Notes under the pieces: generated by a model
The model's input: only the letters and a program-made list of their open reading frames with translations
Database searches by the model: none
What the model was told of the DNA's origin: nothing
Source of the DNA: Bacteroidetes bacterium HGW-Bacteroidetes-8
Lineage (GTDB): Bacteria; Bacteroidota; Bacteroidia; Bacteroidales; UBA932
Direction of reading: 5' to 3'
NCBI GenBank assembly: GCA_002840895.1
Contig: PHCZ01000001.1
Coordinates: 1-64,000 of the forward strand
Length of the DNA stretch: 64,000 nt
Program-made: the position numbers and the translations under genes
Part shown: one piece after another, positions 35,064 through 42,308 of the stretch
How the letters are laid out: each line of letters starts with the position of its first letter
How positions within the stretch are numbered: the first letter of the stretch is position 1

Positions 35064-36059
35064 CTACTCTATCTCCTGAGTTAATGTTTTGAAGATGTTT
35101 TTCAAATCTACAACCGCTCTCTCAATATCTGAGAGATCGATAAACTCCTTATCTGTGTGGGCTACCTTTATGCTTCCGGGACCGTAGAGCAGGCATCTGC
35201 CAAGATTTGAAAGACAAGGTCCGTCGCTTGCAAAAGCTACAATATCGCTGTGATAACCATCAATGTAGTGAAATCTAAAAGGCTTGTCCTCTCGAATTTT
35301 CGTTATAGAGATCTTATCATCGGAGATACCTTTTAATCTGTTCTCTATTAGAAGGTGTGAAGAGAAGGTGGTTCTGAAATATATTCTGAATGTTACCAGG
35401 TTTGGAAGTACGTTGTGAGCATTGTTTGAAGAGAGCATCCCTATATTATATGTGGTTGTTCCGAGAAGATTGTCCACCGGGAATTTCACTTCGGAGAGCT
35501 TGTTTAGAAACACCCTCATCCTCTCTATTGCATCATCTCCATATTGAGGATATCCAGAGTGTGAGCTGATACCTTTGATGTTAACTTCATACAATTGAAT
35601 ACCCTTTCCCGCGCGGATAAGTTTATTCTCTGTAGGCTCTCCTACTATAACATACTGACAATCTTTTATAAGGCTGTTTGCAATCTTTGCACCTTTTGAT
35701 CCAATCTCCTCGCCGGCCACAAGCAGTAGCCCAAAATTTGTTTGACCCTCTGCCTGGAGCTCTTTGCAAGCGTTGTAGGCTGCAATAATCTGACCTTTTG
35801 CGTCACACGCACCTCTGCCGAATATTTTGCCGTTATCTGCCCAGGGCTCAATATAGGGAGGAACAGTGTCCAGGTGAGTACAGAATACAATTTTAGGAGT
35901 GCCCCATTTGAAGAAGAGATTTACACTTCCGTCTCCCACCTCCTGTATTTCAAGTGTAGCCCCGGGAGTCTTAAATGTTCGGGCAATGTAGTTTGCCAAC
36001 TCTACCTCTTTCCCCGAAGTAGAGTCAATTTTCATAATCTGTACAAGTTCTGTTGTCAT
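35064..36059 (-). CDS. M20 family deacylase, candidate succinyl-DAP desuccinylase (DapE role)
   Basis: Dinuclear zinc M20 peptidase/deacylase of 331 residues. Metal ligands and catalytic acids are complete: THLDTVPP, GRGACDAKG, AGEEIGS, VGEPTEN and the late HTDKEF. The sequence is closer to LysK/ArgE-like short M20 enzymes than to canonical E. coli DapE, but as first gene of an operon with lysC-dapB-dapA-dapD it is the obvious candidate for removing succinate from N-succinyl-LL-DAP. It follows a leader with promoter, short ORF and terminator (36089-36262), so its transcription is probably attenuated. Confidence 0.85.
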   Translation of the reverse strand: MTTELVQIMKIDSTSGKEVELANYIARTFKTPGATLEIQEVGDGSVNLFFKWGTPKIVFCTHLDTVPPYIEPWADNGKIFGRGACDAKGQIIAAYNACKELQAEGQTNFGLLLVAGEEIGSKGAKIANSLIKDCQYVIVGEPTENKLIRAGKGIQLYEVNIKGISSHSGYPQYGDDAIERMRVFLNKLSEVKFPVDNLLGTTTYNIGMLSSNNAHNVLPNLVTFRIYFRTTFSSHLLIENRLKGISDDKISITKIREDKPFRFHYIDGYHSDIVAFASDGPCLSNLGRCLLYGPGSIKVAHTDKEFIDLSDIERAVVDLKNIFKTLTQEIE

Positions 36060-36088
36060 AATTTTATTTAAAGTCTGGTTATATTAAC

Positions 36089-36118
36089 AAAAAAAAAGCA
36101 CGAATCGGAGATTCGTGC
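36089..36118 (-). terminator. terminator hairpin in the leader of the lysine/DAP operon
   Basis: Perfect 9-bp stem (36098-36106 with 36110-36118, GCACGAATC and its complement) and 3-base loop, followed on the minus strand by nine T. It lies only 29 bases before the dapE-like ATG and downstream of a consensus promoter, so it sits in the operon leader rather than simply ending the previous gene. Confidence 0.88.
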
Positions 36119-36129
36119 CTATAATTAAT

Positions 36130-36187
36130 ACACAAAATCCCTCATCTCAGATGTGGTTTTTTACTAGCTTGTTTTATAGATTTTGTG
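36130..36187 (-). promoter_or_regulatory. competing leader stems: putative amino-acid attenuator
   Basis: On the minus-strand transcript, segment 1 (from 36187-36179, CACAAAATC) pairs perfectly with segment 2 (from 36139-36131, GATTTTGTG). Segment 2 can instead pair with the first arm of the terminator (segment 3, from 36118-36110): GAUUU, one bulged U, then GUGU against GCACGAAUC, nine pairs including two G-U. Segments 3 and 4 form the terminator. So 1:2, 2:3 and 3:4 are mutually exclusive, as in classical trp/his attenuators. Segment 1 lies inside the short leader ORF and segment 2 begins two bases after its stop codon. Confidence 0.65.
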
Positions 36188-36204
36188 CAGATTGTTCGGT
36201 TCAT
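36142..36204 (-). CDS. 20-residue Lys-rich leader peptide of the lysine/DAP operon
   Basis: Short ORF of 20 codons beginning ATG at 36204 and ending TGA at 36142-36144, too short for usual gene callers. It has four Lys codons, all AAA, at positions 8, 11, 15 and 16, the last two in tandem. It starts about 20 bases after the predicted transcription start. A ribosome stalled at Lys codons would mask leader segment 1 and allow the 2:3 antiterminator; one reaching the stop would cover segment 2 and let the terminator form. This fits lysine-sensing attenuation. Translation is unproven and there is no strong ribosome site, as is normal in this phylum. Confidence 0.6.
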   Translation of the reverse strand: MNRTICTKSIKQASKKPHLR

Positions 36205-36231
36205 TGTTCAATATTTTGGCTAAACTGTGTG

Positions 36232-36262
36232 CAAATGTAGCAGGAATATCTTTACCTCCAAA
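36232..36262 (-). promoter_or_regulatory. consensus promoter of the lysine/DAP operon
   Basis: Minus strand: TTTG, 19 bases, TACATTTG, a full match to the Bacteroidota consensus. It begins only 15 bases past the stop codon of the upstream M28 peptidase gene. Predicted start of transcription is near 36225, giving a leader of about 165 bases to the dapE-like ATG. Confidence 0.78.
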
Positions 36263-36276
36263 AAAAAATGAAATAA

Positions 36277-37923
36277 TTATTGCCGTTTTCTTCTCTTTGT
36301 CTCCGTTTTTGCTGCAGGCTGCTCCTCTTTGTAAAGATCCTCTCTTGAGAGTAACTTGTCCATATTGGCGAGATTATAATATACTATTGCCATAACTACA
36401 GATGTGTGGTCCATATATTCCGGGATACTCATATTGTAAGTGTCTCTTTCTGTATGCCAAATCTCCTGATAATTGAAGTCATAACCCTTTGGGTCGCTTG
36501 TGCCGAAACTGATTGCAGGGACTCCATTAACGGCAAAGTATGCGTGGTCGGAACCTCCTGCAGTGGTTGGCCTTGGCCGTGCCTCTGTGTTTCTCCTGTT
36601 TAGAGTGAATGGTAATTCGGGGTTAATACGGTTAAGATCTTCTGTCGCCTTTTTAAAATCTTCGTACATTGCATCAGGAACTGTTATTGAGTTGGCAACA
36701 GTAGGACCACCATCTCTGTTAAAGTAGTTTGAGATTTTGTCCAGATTTGACAAATTGCTCTCCACCCAGTGTTTGGAGCCTAAAAGACCAAACTCCTCTC
36801 CTGCCCAAAGACAGAATGCTATAGATCTTCTCGGCTTTCCTCCGGCTGCCATAATCAAACGAGCAGCCTCCAGATTAGGTGCTACTCCGGTACCGCAATC
36901 CACACCGCCGGTTGCAACATCAAATGCATCCAGATGGCCTCCGGACATAATATACTCATCCGGAAATTCAGTACCTCGTATTATGCCTATAACATTATGG
37001 TATCTTACAGCTCCCGGTTTAAAGTGGTTGCGGATATCGAACTCAAGCAAAAAGTACTCTCTCTCTTTAACTTTTTGAGCAATAATGCGATACTGATGCT
37101 CATTTAGTTTTATGTCGGGGCAGGTAGGGAGGTTGTCAAAATCCATATATTTTAAATTCTTTCTGTCGTAGAGTGCTCTTATTGGCACTGTCGAGGATTG
37201 AATTATTCCCAGAATTCCGGCATCTCTCATCTCTTTGTAAAAGAGTGCAGGGGAGTCACGGTACTCTTTAAGGGGCACTTTGGGCTTATCCGGGTTGGCT
37301 CTGTTAACTCTGGTAACTGAGTCGTTGTATCTTCCAATCTTGTTGTTTTCACTAATGATAATTGAACGGAGAGTATCTGCATACTCGGAGAAGTCGATAG
37401 GAAATCCGTCGCTCTCTCCGGATATAAGCACCCACGCACCTTTGAGCTTTCCCTTCATACGTTCAAAATCTGCTCTGGTTTTAGGCTCCATAACAACGTG
37501 TCCTCTTTGAACACCTTTTGTGCCTGAGGTGTATGACGGGGTTGCAAAATGGAGAGTCATCCCATCTGTGGAGAGCATCTTTCCAAACCAGGGGCCTCTG
37601 TTGAAGCCAACCGGAACCTCCCCCACTTCAATAACCTGTACCTCAAGCCCCCATTTCTGAAAAAGTCCTGCAGCCCAGTATGTTGCATTTTCATAAGCGT
37701 CAGATCCAATGAGCCTTCCTCCGATCCTGTTTGTAAGGATATCCAGATGGTGCATAGTTCGGTTATCTGTGGTACCGATCTCAATTATTTTATTGATAAC
37801 ATTTTTGGAGTTATCTCCTGTTAGCAGTGGGTTCTGAGTGATTATCCTGTTTTGTGAAAGGATAGCGGAGGAGTTTATGAGCATAATGCTCAAAAGAGAG
37901 ATAAACAGAGAGATTCGTTTCAT
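36277..37923 (-). CDS. M28 family metallopeptidase, exported
   Basis: Secreted zinc aminopeptidase/carboxypeptidase-like enzyme of 548 residues with a signal peptide (MKRISLFISLLSIML...ILSQ). The cocatalytic zinc ligands are in GGHLDAFD, GVDCGTGVAPNLEAARL, AGEEFGLLGS, YFNRDGG and GGSDHAYF. Residues about 110-290 form an inserted PA-like domain. The C terminus is a basic tail (KTETKRRKRQ). Likely role is peptide scavenging. No own terminator is seen before the promoter of the next operon, so read-through transcripts would meet the terminator at 36089-36118. Confidence 0.9.
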   Translation of the reverse strand: MKRISLFISLLSIMLINSSAILSQNRIITQNPLLTGDNSKNVINKIIEIGTTDNRTMHHLDILTNRIGGRLIGSDAYENATYWAAGLFQKWGLEVQVIEVGEVPVGFNRGPWFGKMLSTDGMTLHFATPSYTSGTKGVQRGHVVMEPKTRADFERMKGKLKGAWVLISGESDGFPIDFSEYADTLRSIIISENNKIGRYNDSVTRVNRANPDKPKVPLKEYRDSPALFYKEMRDAGILGIIQSSTVPIRALYDRKNLKYMDFDNLPTCPDIKLNEHQYRIIAQKVKEREYFLLEFDIRNHFKPGAVRYHNVIGIIRGTEFPDEYIMSGGHLDAFDVATGGVDCGTGVAPNLEAARLIMAAGGKPRRSIAFCLWAGEEFGLLGSKHWVESNLSNLDKISNYFNRDGGPTVANSITVPDAMYEDFKKATEDLNRINPELPFTLNRRNTEARPRPTTAGGSDHAYFAVNGVPAISFGTSDPKGYDFNYQEIWHTERDTYNMSIPEYMDHTSVVMAIVYYNLANMDKLLSREDLYKEEQPAAKTETKRRKRQ

Positions 37924-38027
37924 TAGTTTATATTTTTTAACAAATTTAATATTTAAAAATTCCGAATTGATGTTTGTTAAAATTTTTTCCGATTTTTGTC
38001 CGGAACAAAATTTAAAACTGACAAATA

Positions 38028-39602
38028 ATGAGCGAAAAGAGAAGATTTCGTATTCCTCACACCTTTGTGATAATTTTTGCTCTCATAATTGTGAGTGCTT
38101 TGGTAACATTTTTTGTACCCGGGGGGGAGTATAACAAAGAGACTTTGGAGTTCAGCTATGTTGATAGTCAACCTCAAAGTTGGCAAATATTGACCGCATT
38201 TTACAAGGGGTTTACAAGACAGGCGGGAATCATTGTCTTCATTCTGGTAATCGGAGCCTCTTTTTGGATTGTTAACTCCTGCAAAGCTATTGATGCCGGC
38301 ATCTACTCATTTCTCTCATTTACCAAAGGGTTGGAGAGGCACTCTTTTCTCAGGAAAATAGGGGTAAATAATATAGTTATAGTTTTAATAATGCTTATGT
38401 TCAGCCTCTTTGGAGCAATTTTCGGGATGAGCGAAGAGACAATTGCCTTCACTATAATAATCATCCCTCTTGCTGTCTCAATGGGCTACGACTCCATTGT
38501 AGGAATAGCGATGGTCTATGTGGCTGCACACGTGGGCTTCTCCGGAGCAATTCTAAACCCGTTTACAATAGGTATTGCTCAGGATATTGCAGGCCTTCCA
38601 ATTTTTTCAGGAATAGAGTACAGATTTTTTTGCTGGATTGTACTTAATGTAATCACAATTGCCGTTGTCTTGTGGTATGCATCAAGGGTTCATAAAAATC
38701 CCGGGAGATCTCCTCTTTATGAAGAGGATGCGTACTGGAGAGAAAAACTGGAGCAGCAAAAGGAGGAGTCAATTGAGTATCATACTCCAAAATCTGCCTG
38801 GGCAGCATATTTTATTACTATGGTTGTGCTTGCTCTATTTTCAATTTTTTACCCCCACACCTCAATAAAGATAGGCAGTAGTGTATTTGACATACCGTTT
38901 CTGGTGCCTGTAGTCTCATTGCTATTTGCATTTTTTGGTTATAGGGGGTTGAAAAAATCGGTTCACTTTTTTGTTCTCAACCTGCTCTTCTTTACAATTA
39001 TATTTCTTATTGTTGGTGTTATGGGGTATGGTTGGTATATAGGAGAGATATCTGCACTCTTTCTCTCTTTGGGAATTTTGAGCGGTATTGCTGCAAACTA
39101 CTCTGCTAACGAGATTGTAGCCAAACTCACCGAAGGGGCGAGGGATATCCTATCTGCTGCACTGGTTGTAGGGCTTGCAGCAGGTATTATTGTGATTTTA
39201 GAGGATGCAAAGGTTGTAGATACAATTCTTCATAGTATGTCCTCTGCTATGGCAGAGACGGGAAAAGCAGCTTCACTTGGAGTGATGTATATGATTCAGA
39301 CTTTTATCAATATTGTAATACCATCTGCAAGTGCAAAAGCGGCAATCACAATGCCCATTATGGCGCCATTTTCCGACCTGATAGGTGTCTCCAGACAGGC
39401 AACGGTTCTTGCATTTCAGTTTGGGGATGGCTTTACAAATATGATTACCCCAACTTCGGGAATTCTTATTGCAGTTCTATCTATTGCGAGAGTCCCTTAC
39501 AGTAAGTGGTTCAAGCTGATTCTTCCATTTATACTCTTATTGATAGTTGTAGGATTTCTTCTTCTTCTTCCAACAATTTTTCTTGAGTTAAATGGATTTT
39601 AA
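38028..39602 (+). CDS. YfcC/ArcD-type C4-dicarboxylate or amino-acid carrier
   Basis: Polytopic transporter of 524 residues with about 12 helices, of the YfcC family (DcuC/ArcD-like ion transporter superfamily). The start RIPHTFVIIFALIIVSALVTFFVPGGEY (8-35) is the family hallmark. Further conserved stretches are IFGMSEETIAFTIIIIPLA, GFSGAILNPFTIGIAQ and the late SASAKAAITMPIMAPFSDLIG with FQFGDGFTNMITPTSG. Members are annotated as basic amino-acid or C4-dicarboxylate carriers; the substrate cannot be fixed from sequence. It is monocistronic and divergent from the M28 peptidase gene. Confidence 0.88.
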   Translation: MSEKRRFRIPHTFVIIFALIIVSALVTFFVPGGEYNKETLEFSYVDSQPQSWQILTAFYKGFTRQAGIIVFILVIGASFWIVNSCKAIDAGIYSFLSFTKGLERHSFLRKIGVNNIVIVLIMLMFSLFGAIFGMSEETIAFTIIIIPLAVSMGYDSIVGIAMVYVAAHVGFSGAILNPFTIGIAQDIAGLPIFSGIEYRFFCWIVLNVITIAVVLWYASRVHKNPGRSPLYEEDAYWREKLEQQKEESIEYHTPKSAWAAYFITMVVLALFSIFYPHTSIKIGSSVFDIPFLVPVVSLLFAFFGYRGLKKSVHFFVLNLLFFTIIFLIVGVMGYGWYIGEISALFLSLGILSGIAANYSANEIVAKLTEGARDILSAALVVGLAAGIIVILEDAKVVDTILHSMSSAMAETGKAASLGVMYMIQTFINIVIPSASAKAAITMPIMAPFSDLIGVSRQATVLAFQFGDGFTNMITPTSGILIAVLSIARVPYSKWFKLILPFILLLIVVGFLLLLPTIFLELNGF

Positions 39603-39613
39603 GTAGTGTTCAT

Positions 39614-40993
39614 TTACTTTGGAGGATTTGCTCTATACACGCCGTAATTGGGACTATCTTCCGGTACAGGGAGTCTGAATACAGGTGTTGACGAGGCTGC
39701 TCCCTGGCCAAGAGGCGGAAGTGGAGGGAAAGAACCTATTGTAATAAACTGCAGAACAGATTTCACCCAATCTTCCTGCAAACCAAAGTCGTGATAGAGG
39801 TCGTCCGGACGATAGTGATCCGGTACAATTCCATCTACATAGTGACCGTAACCGACACTGTTCACACTAAAGAAGCAGATTGGAAGAAAGACAAATTGCG
39901 GTGAGTCGTAGTTACCCTCAGGGTATGGAAGAACATACATCCCGTTAGGTTTTCCGTAAGTTGTGCTTCCTATATGAATTACAGTCATAAGAGGTTTGAG
40001 TCCGTTAAGGATCACCTCCGATGCAGATGCAGTGCCCTTTGTTGTGAGAATAAATAGTCTGTTAAGATCCAGTGAACCGGTTATTCTCTCAATTATTGTC
40101 TGGGTCTGCACATCATCGTCCCAGGAGCTGTACTTGTCGTTGTGCTCTCTTCTTGCCAGAAGTTTTTTATCTGCAGATGCAGGTGCGAGATAGTTGGCCA
40201 GTAGAGTTGTTGCCCTGCCGTCACCGCCTCCGTTATAACGCAGGTCCAGAATAAGCTCTTTTATTCCGGCTGACTTGAATGTGGACATAGCGTTATTGAT
40301 ATCATCCAGCATTCCGGCCTTAAAAGAGAGATAGTGATAGTAACCAACATTATATGGCAATCCGGAATAGTCTGTTGGGGTTATTACCATCGTCTTGAGA
40401 AACGACCTTGTACTCACTTCGCGGGCTGTTGCAGTAAAGGTGTAAGATTTATTAGTGAGGTCTACAAATGTGAAGGAGTTGGTTTTTTGAGCGTAAACAG
40501 AATAATATGTACCATTGCTTATTAGTGTACTTACAGGTGTGCCATTCAGGTGGCTTAGCTGATAACCCCTTTTTACTCCATTATCTGACATAGGTGAATT
40601 TGGGTGTACATACCTGACCCTAAGTGTGTAGTCTTTGTAATATTCAATAGGTTGCCCTATACTTATCCCGTATGTCTCAACAACTCCTGTCTCGGAGCTG
40701 AGATACTGAGCGCCTGTCATCATCCAGGACCATTTGTCCACCGGAACAATCAGAGTGTCAAAGTAGGCCTGAATGCTCTTAATGGGTTTTGCATCTATGT
40801 TTTTGGGAACATCTTTGTACCAGTAGTAGATGTCGTTCATTATTGCATATGCATAACTCTTTAGCGCCGCTATAGGGTCTGTTTCTGTATCGGGGCCCGG
40901 TTTCTCATCCTTTTGGCAGGAGGGAGCTATATAGAGCAATGATGCTATAAGAAATAAAACAGGGAAGAGTTGTTTTCTAATTTTTCGAACCAT
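39614..40993 (-). CDS. S41 family peptidase, lipoprotein
   Basis: Second S41 peptidase in the window, 459 residues from the ATG at 40993 (the frame opens at a TTG at 41014). Signal peptide with lipobox IAPSC, followed by a Pro/Asp/Thr-rich linker. A PDZ-like region is visible around TYGISIGQPIEYYKDYTLRVRYV to NGTPVSTLI. The catalytic domain has LRYNGGGDGRAT, nucleophile motif TKGTASASEV and a Lys-containing loop TTYGKPNGM. The last 35 residues are Pro-rich. It converges with the YfcC gene. Confidence 0.87.
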   Translation of the reverse strand: MVRKIRKQLFPVLFLIASLLYIAPSCQKDEKPGPDTETDPIAALKSYAYAIMNDIYYWYKDVPKNIDAKPIKSIQAYFDTLIVPVDKWSWMMTGAQYLSSETGVVETYGISIGQPIEYYKDYTLRVRYVHPNSPMSDNGVKRGYQLSHLNGTPVSTLISNGTYYSVYAQKTNSFTFVDLTNKSYTFTATAREVSTRSFLKTMVITPTDYSGLPYNVGYYHYLSFKAGMLDDINNAMSTFKSAGIKELILDLRYNGGGDGRATTLLANYLAPASADKKLLARREHNDKYSSWDDDVQTQTIIERITGSLDLNRLFILTTKGTASASEVILNGLKPLMTVIHIGSTTYGKPNGMYVLPYPEGNYDSPQFVFLPICFFSVNSVGYGHYVDGIVPDHYRPDDLYHDFGLQEDWVKSVLQFITIGSFPPLPPLGQGAASSTPVFRLPVPEDSPNYGVYRANPPK

Positions 40994-41110
40994 TTTTATC
41001 GCAATTTTGGTCAAAATTAAACAATTTTTTAGAAATTGTGTTATATAGGCGTAAATAGTGCACAGCTTAGATATATATAAATTTTAGAAACTTAGATAAT
41101 TAAATAAAAA

Positions 41111-41644
41111 ATGATTGACCTTAATACCATCGAAAGAAAGAATATTTTTGCAGTAAAAGGGAACCCTGTAACACTGCTTGGAAATCCTGTAAAAATCGGA
41201 GACATTGCTCCTGAAATAGTAGCATCGGGTAATGCCCTGCAAGATATTAAGCTATCTGACTTTAAGGGTAAGGTGGTAGTTGTAAGTGTATTCCCTTCAA
41301 TAGATACCCCTGTATGTGCAAATCAGACAAGAGCATTCAACAAGAGAGCTACAGAGCTCTCAGGTGATGTTGTAATTCTTACTATTTCAAAAGACTTGCC
41401 GTTTGCTTTAGGTCGCTTTTGTGCTGCCGAGGGTATAGATAATATCCACACCCTGTCGGACTTTAAATACTCAAGATTTGGCCTGGAGTATGGCTTTCTG
41501 GTAAAAGAGAATATGCTGCTTGCAAGAGGTGTGGTTATAATTGACAAATCCGGAGTAGTCAAATATGTAGAGATCACAAAGGATATTATCGAAGAGCCAA
41601 ATTATGACAAGGCAATTGCAGTTGTTAAGGAGCTTGTAGGCTAA
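41111..41644 (+). CDS. tpx: thiol peroxidase Tpx
   Basis: Atypical 2-Cys peroxiredoxin reducing hydroperoxides, usually with thioredoxin. The peroxidatic Cys69 is in SIDTPVCANQTRAFN and the resolving Cys104 in GRFCAAEG, the Tpx-specific positions. Length 177 is slightly above E. coli Tpx because of a few extra N-terminal residues (IERKNIFAVKGNPVTLLG is the Tpx start pattern). It is monocistronic, with a hairpin terminator downstream at 41683-41722. Confidence 0.95.
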   Translation: MIDLNTIERKNIFAVKGNPVTLLGNPVKIGDIAPEIVASGNALQDIKLSDFKGKVVVVSVFPSIDTPVCANQTRAFNKRATELSGDVVILTISKDLPFALGRFCAAEGIDNIHTLSDFKYSRFGLEYGFLVKENMLLARGVVIIDKSGVVKYVEITKDIIEEPNYDKAIAVVKELVG

Positions 41645-41682
41645 TTAGAATTTGGCCGATTACTAACATTGGCTTTTATAAA

Positions 41683-41722
41683 GATGAGGATGACTAAAAA
41701 TAATTTGGTCATCCTCATTTCA
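41683..41722 (+). terminator. tpx terminator
   Basis: An 11-bp stem (41684-41694, ATGAGGATGAC, with 41708-41718) and 13-base AT-rich loop, followed by TTTCATTTT on the plus strand, 39 bases after the tpx stop. Confidence 0.75.
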
Positions 41723-41729
41723 TTTTACA

Positions 41730-41828
41730 GCTGTTAACTCTGTCAGCAAAGGAAAACATTGGCTCCCGAATAGGGACGGGACCCACCGCAAGGTGGGGAG
41801 GATTTTCCGTGCTGACAGAGTTAACAGC
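41730..41828. repeat. structured element bounded by an 18-bp perfect inverted repeat
   Basis: Arms at 41730-41747 (GCTGTTAACTCTGTCAGC) and 41811-41828 are exact reverse complements and enclose 63 GC-richer bases that fold further: GGAAAA with TTTTCC, CTCCC with GGGAG, and an internal CCCACC-GCAA-GGTGGG hairpin with a GNRA loop. It lies between the tpx terminator and the end of the convergent DUF454 gene. It could be a small structured RNA or a mobile palindromic repeat. I cannot assign it to a known RNA family, and no second copy was noticed in the window. Confidence 0.7.
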
Positions 41829-41862
41829 AAGTAATAAAAGAGTGCTTAAGATCACTTTTTTG

Positions 41863-42255
41863 TCATCCTCTGTTTTTTCTTGTTTTCTTACTTATCAAAT
41901 GTATTGAAACTCCTGCTGCAATTAGTGCCAGCACTATTTGAACGTGGAGTTTATCTGTTGCAAAAATTATTGCATAGAGTATTGTTACCCACAAAAGAGC
42001 TAATGTTCTGATTTTCAATTTTAGAGGTATACCCTCTTTGGATAGGTATGATCTTATGTAGGGACCAAGATATCTGTTGGAGAGAAGCCATCTGAGTCTT
42101 CTTTTCGAGGAGTTCATATAGAAGTATGTGGCCAGTAGAAGAAAGGGAGTAGTAGGTAGCAGCGGAATAAATATGCCTAATGTTCCAAGCCCTACAAATA
42201 GCGACGCAAGTATTATATAAAGTTGTCTCTTCAAACTCTTGTGTGGTCTCTCCAT
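41863..42255 (-). CDS. DUF454 (YbaN family) inner-membrane protein
   Basis: A 130-residue protein with the DUF454 pattern: N-terminal helix LFVGLGTLGIFIPLLPTTPFLLLATYFY (about 17-45), a central basic segment SSKRRLRWLLSNRYLGPYIRSYLS and two more helices. YbaN proteins are widespread and of unknown function. The gene is divergent from the AGCS symporter gene, and its first codon lies inside that gene's promoter. Confidence 0.85.
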   Translation of the reverse strand: MERPHKSLKRQLYIILASLFVGLGTLGIFIPLLPTTPFLLLATYFYMNSSKRRLRWLLSNRYLGPYIRSYLSKEGIPLKLKIRTLALLWVTILYAIIFATDKLHVQIVLALIAAGVSIHLISKKTRKNRG

Positions 42256-42268
42256 TTTTCTAACTTTG
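42238..42268 (+). promoter_or_regulatory. promoter of the AGCS gene, overlapped by an opposing -7 box
   Basis: Plus strand: CTTG (42238-42241), 19 bases, TAACTTTG (42261-42268), near-perfect consensus, 40 bases before the ATG at 42309. A minus-strand TATCTTTG at 42269-42276 abuts it, forming the palindrome CTTTGCAAAG. The divergent DUF454 promoter would thus share the site, although it lacks a TTTG at standard spacing. Confidence 0.65.
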
Positions 42269-42308
42269 CAAAGATACTTAACTTATACGGAAACTTTAAT
42301 CTTAAATT

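Noticed and set aside
36060-36276. Lysine (L-box) riboswitch in the dap operon leader
   Set aside because: The leader after the predicted transcription start is only about 165 bases and lacks the multi-helix L-box core; the competing stems and Lys-rich ORF explain it better.
41730-41828. Integron attC site or SRP/6S RNA
   Set aside because: The arms do not carry the GTTRRRY/RYYYAAC core sites, there is no integrase, and the SRP GGAA tetraloop region and the 6S central bubble are not seen.
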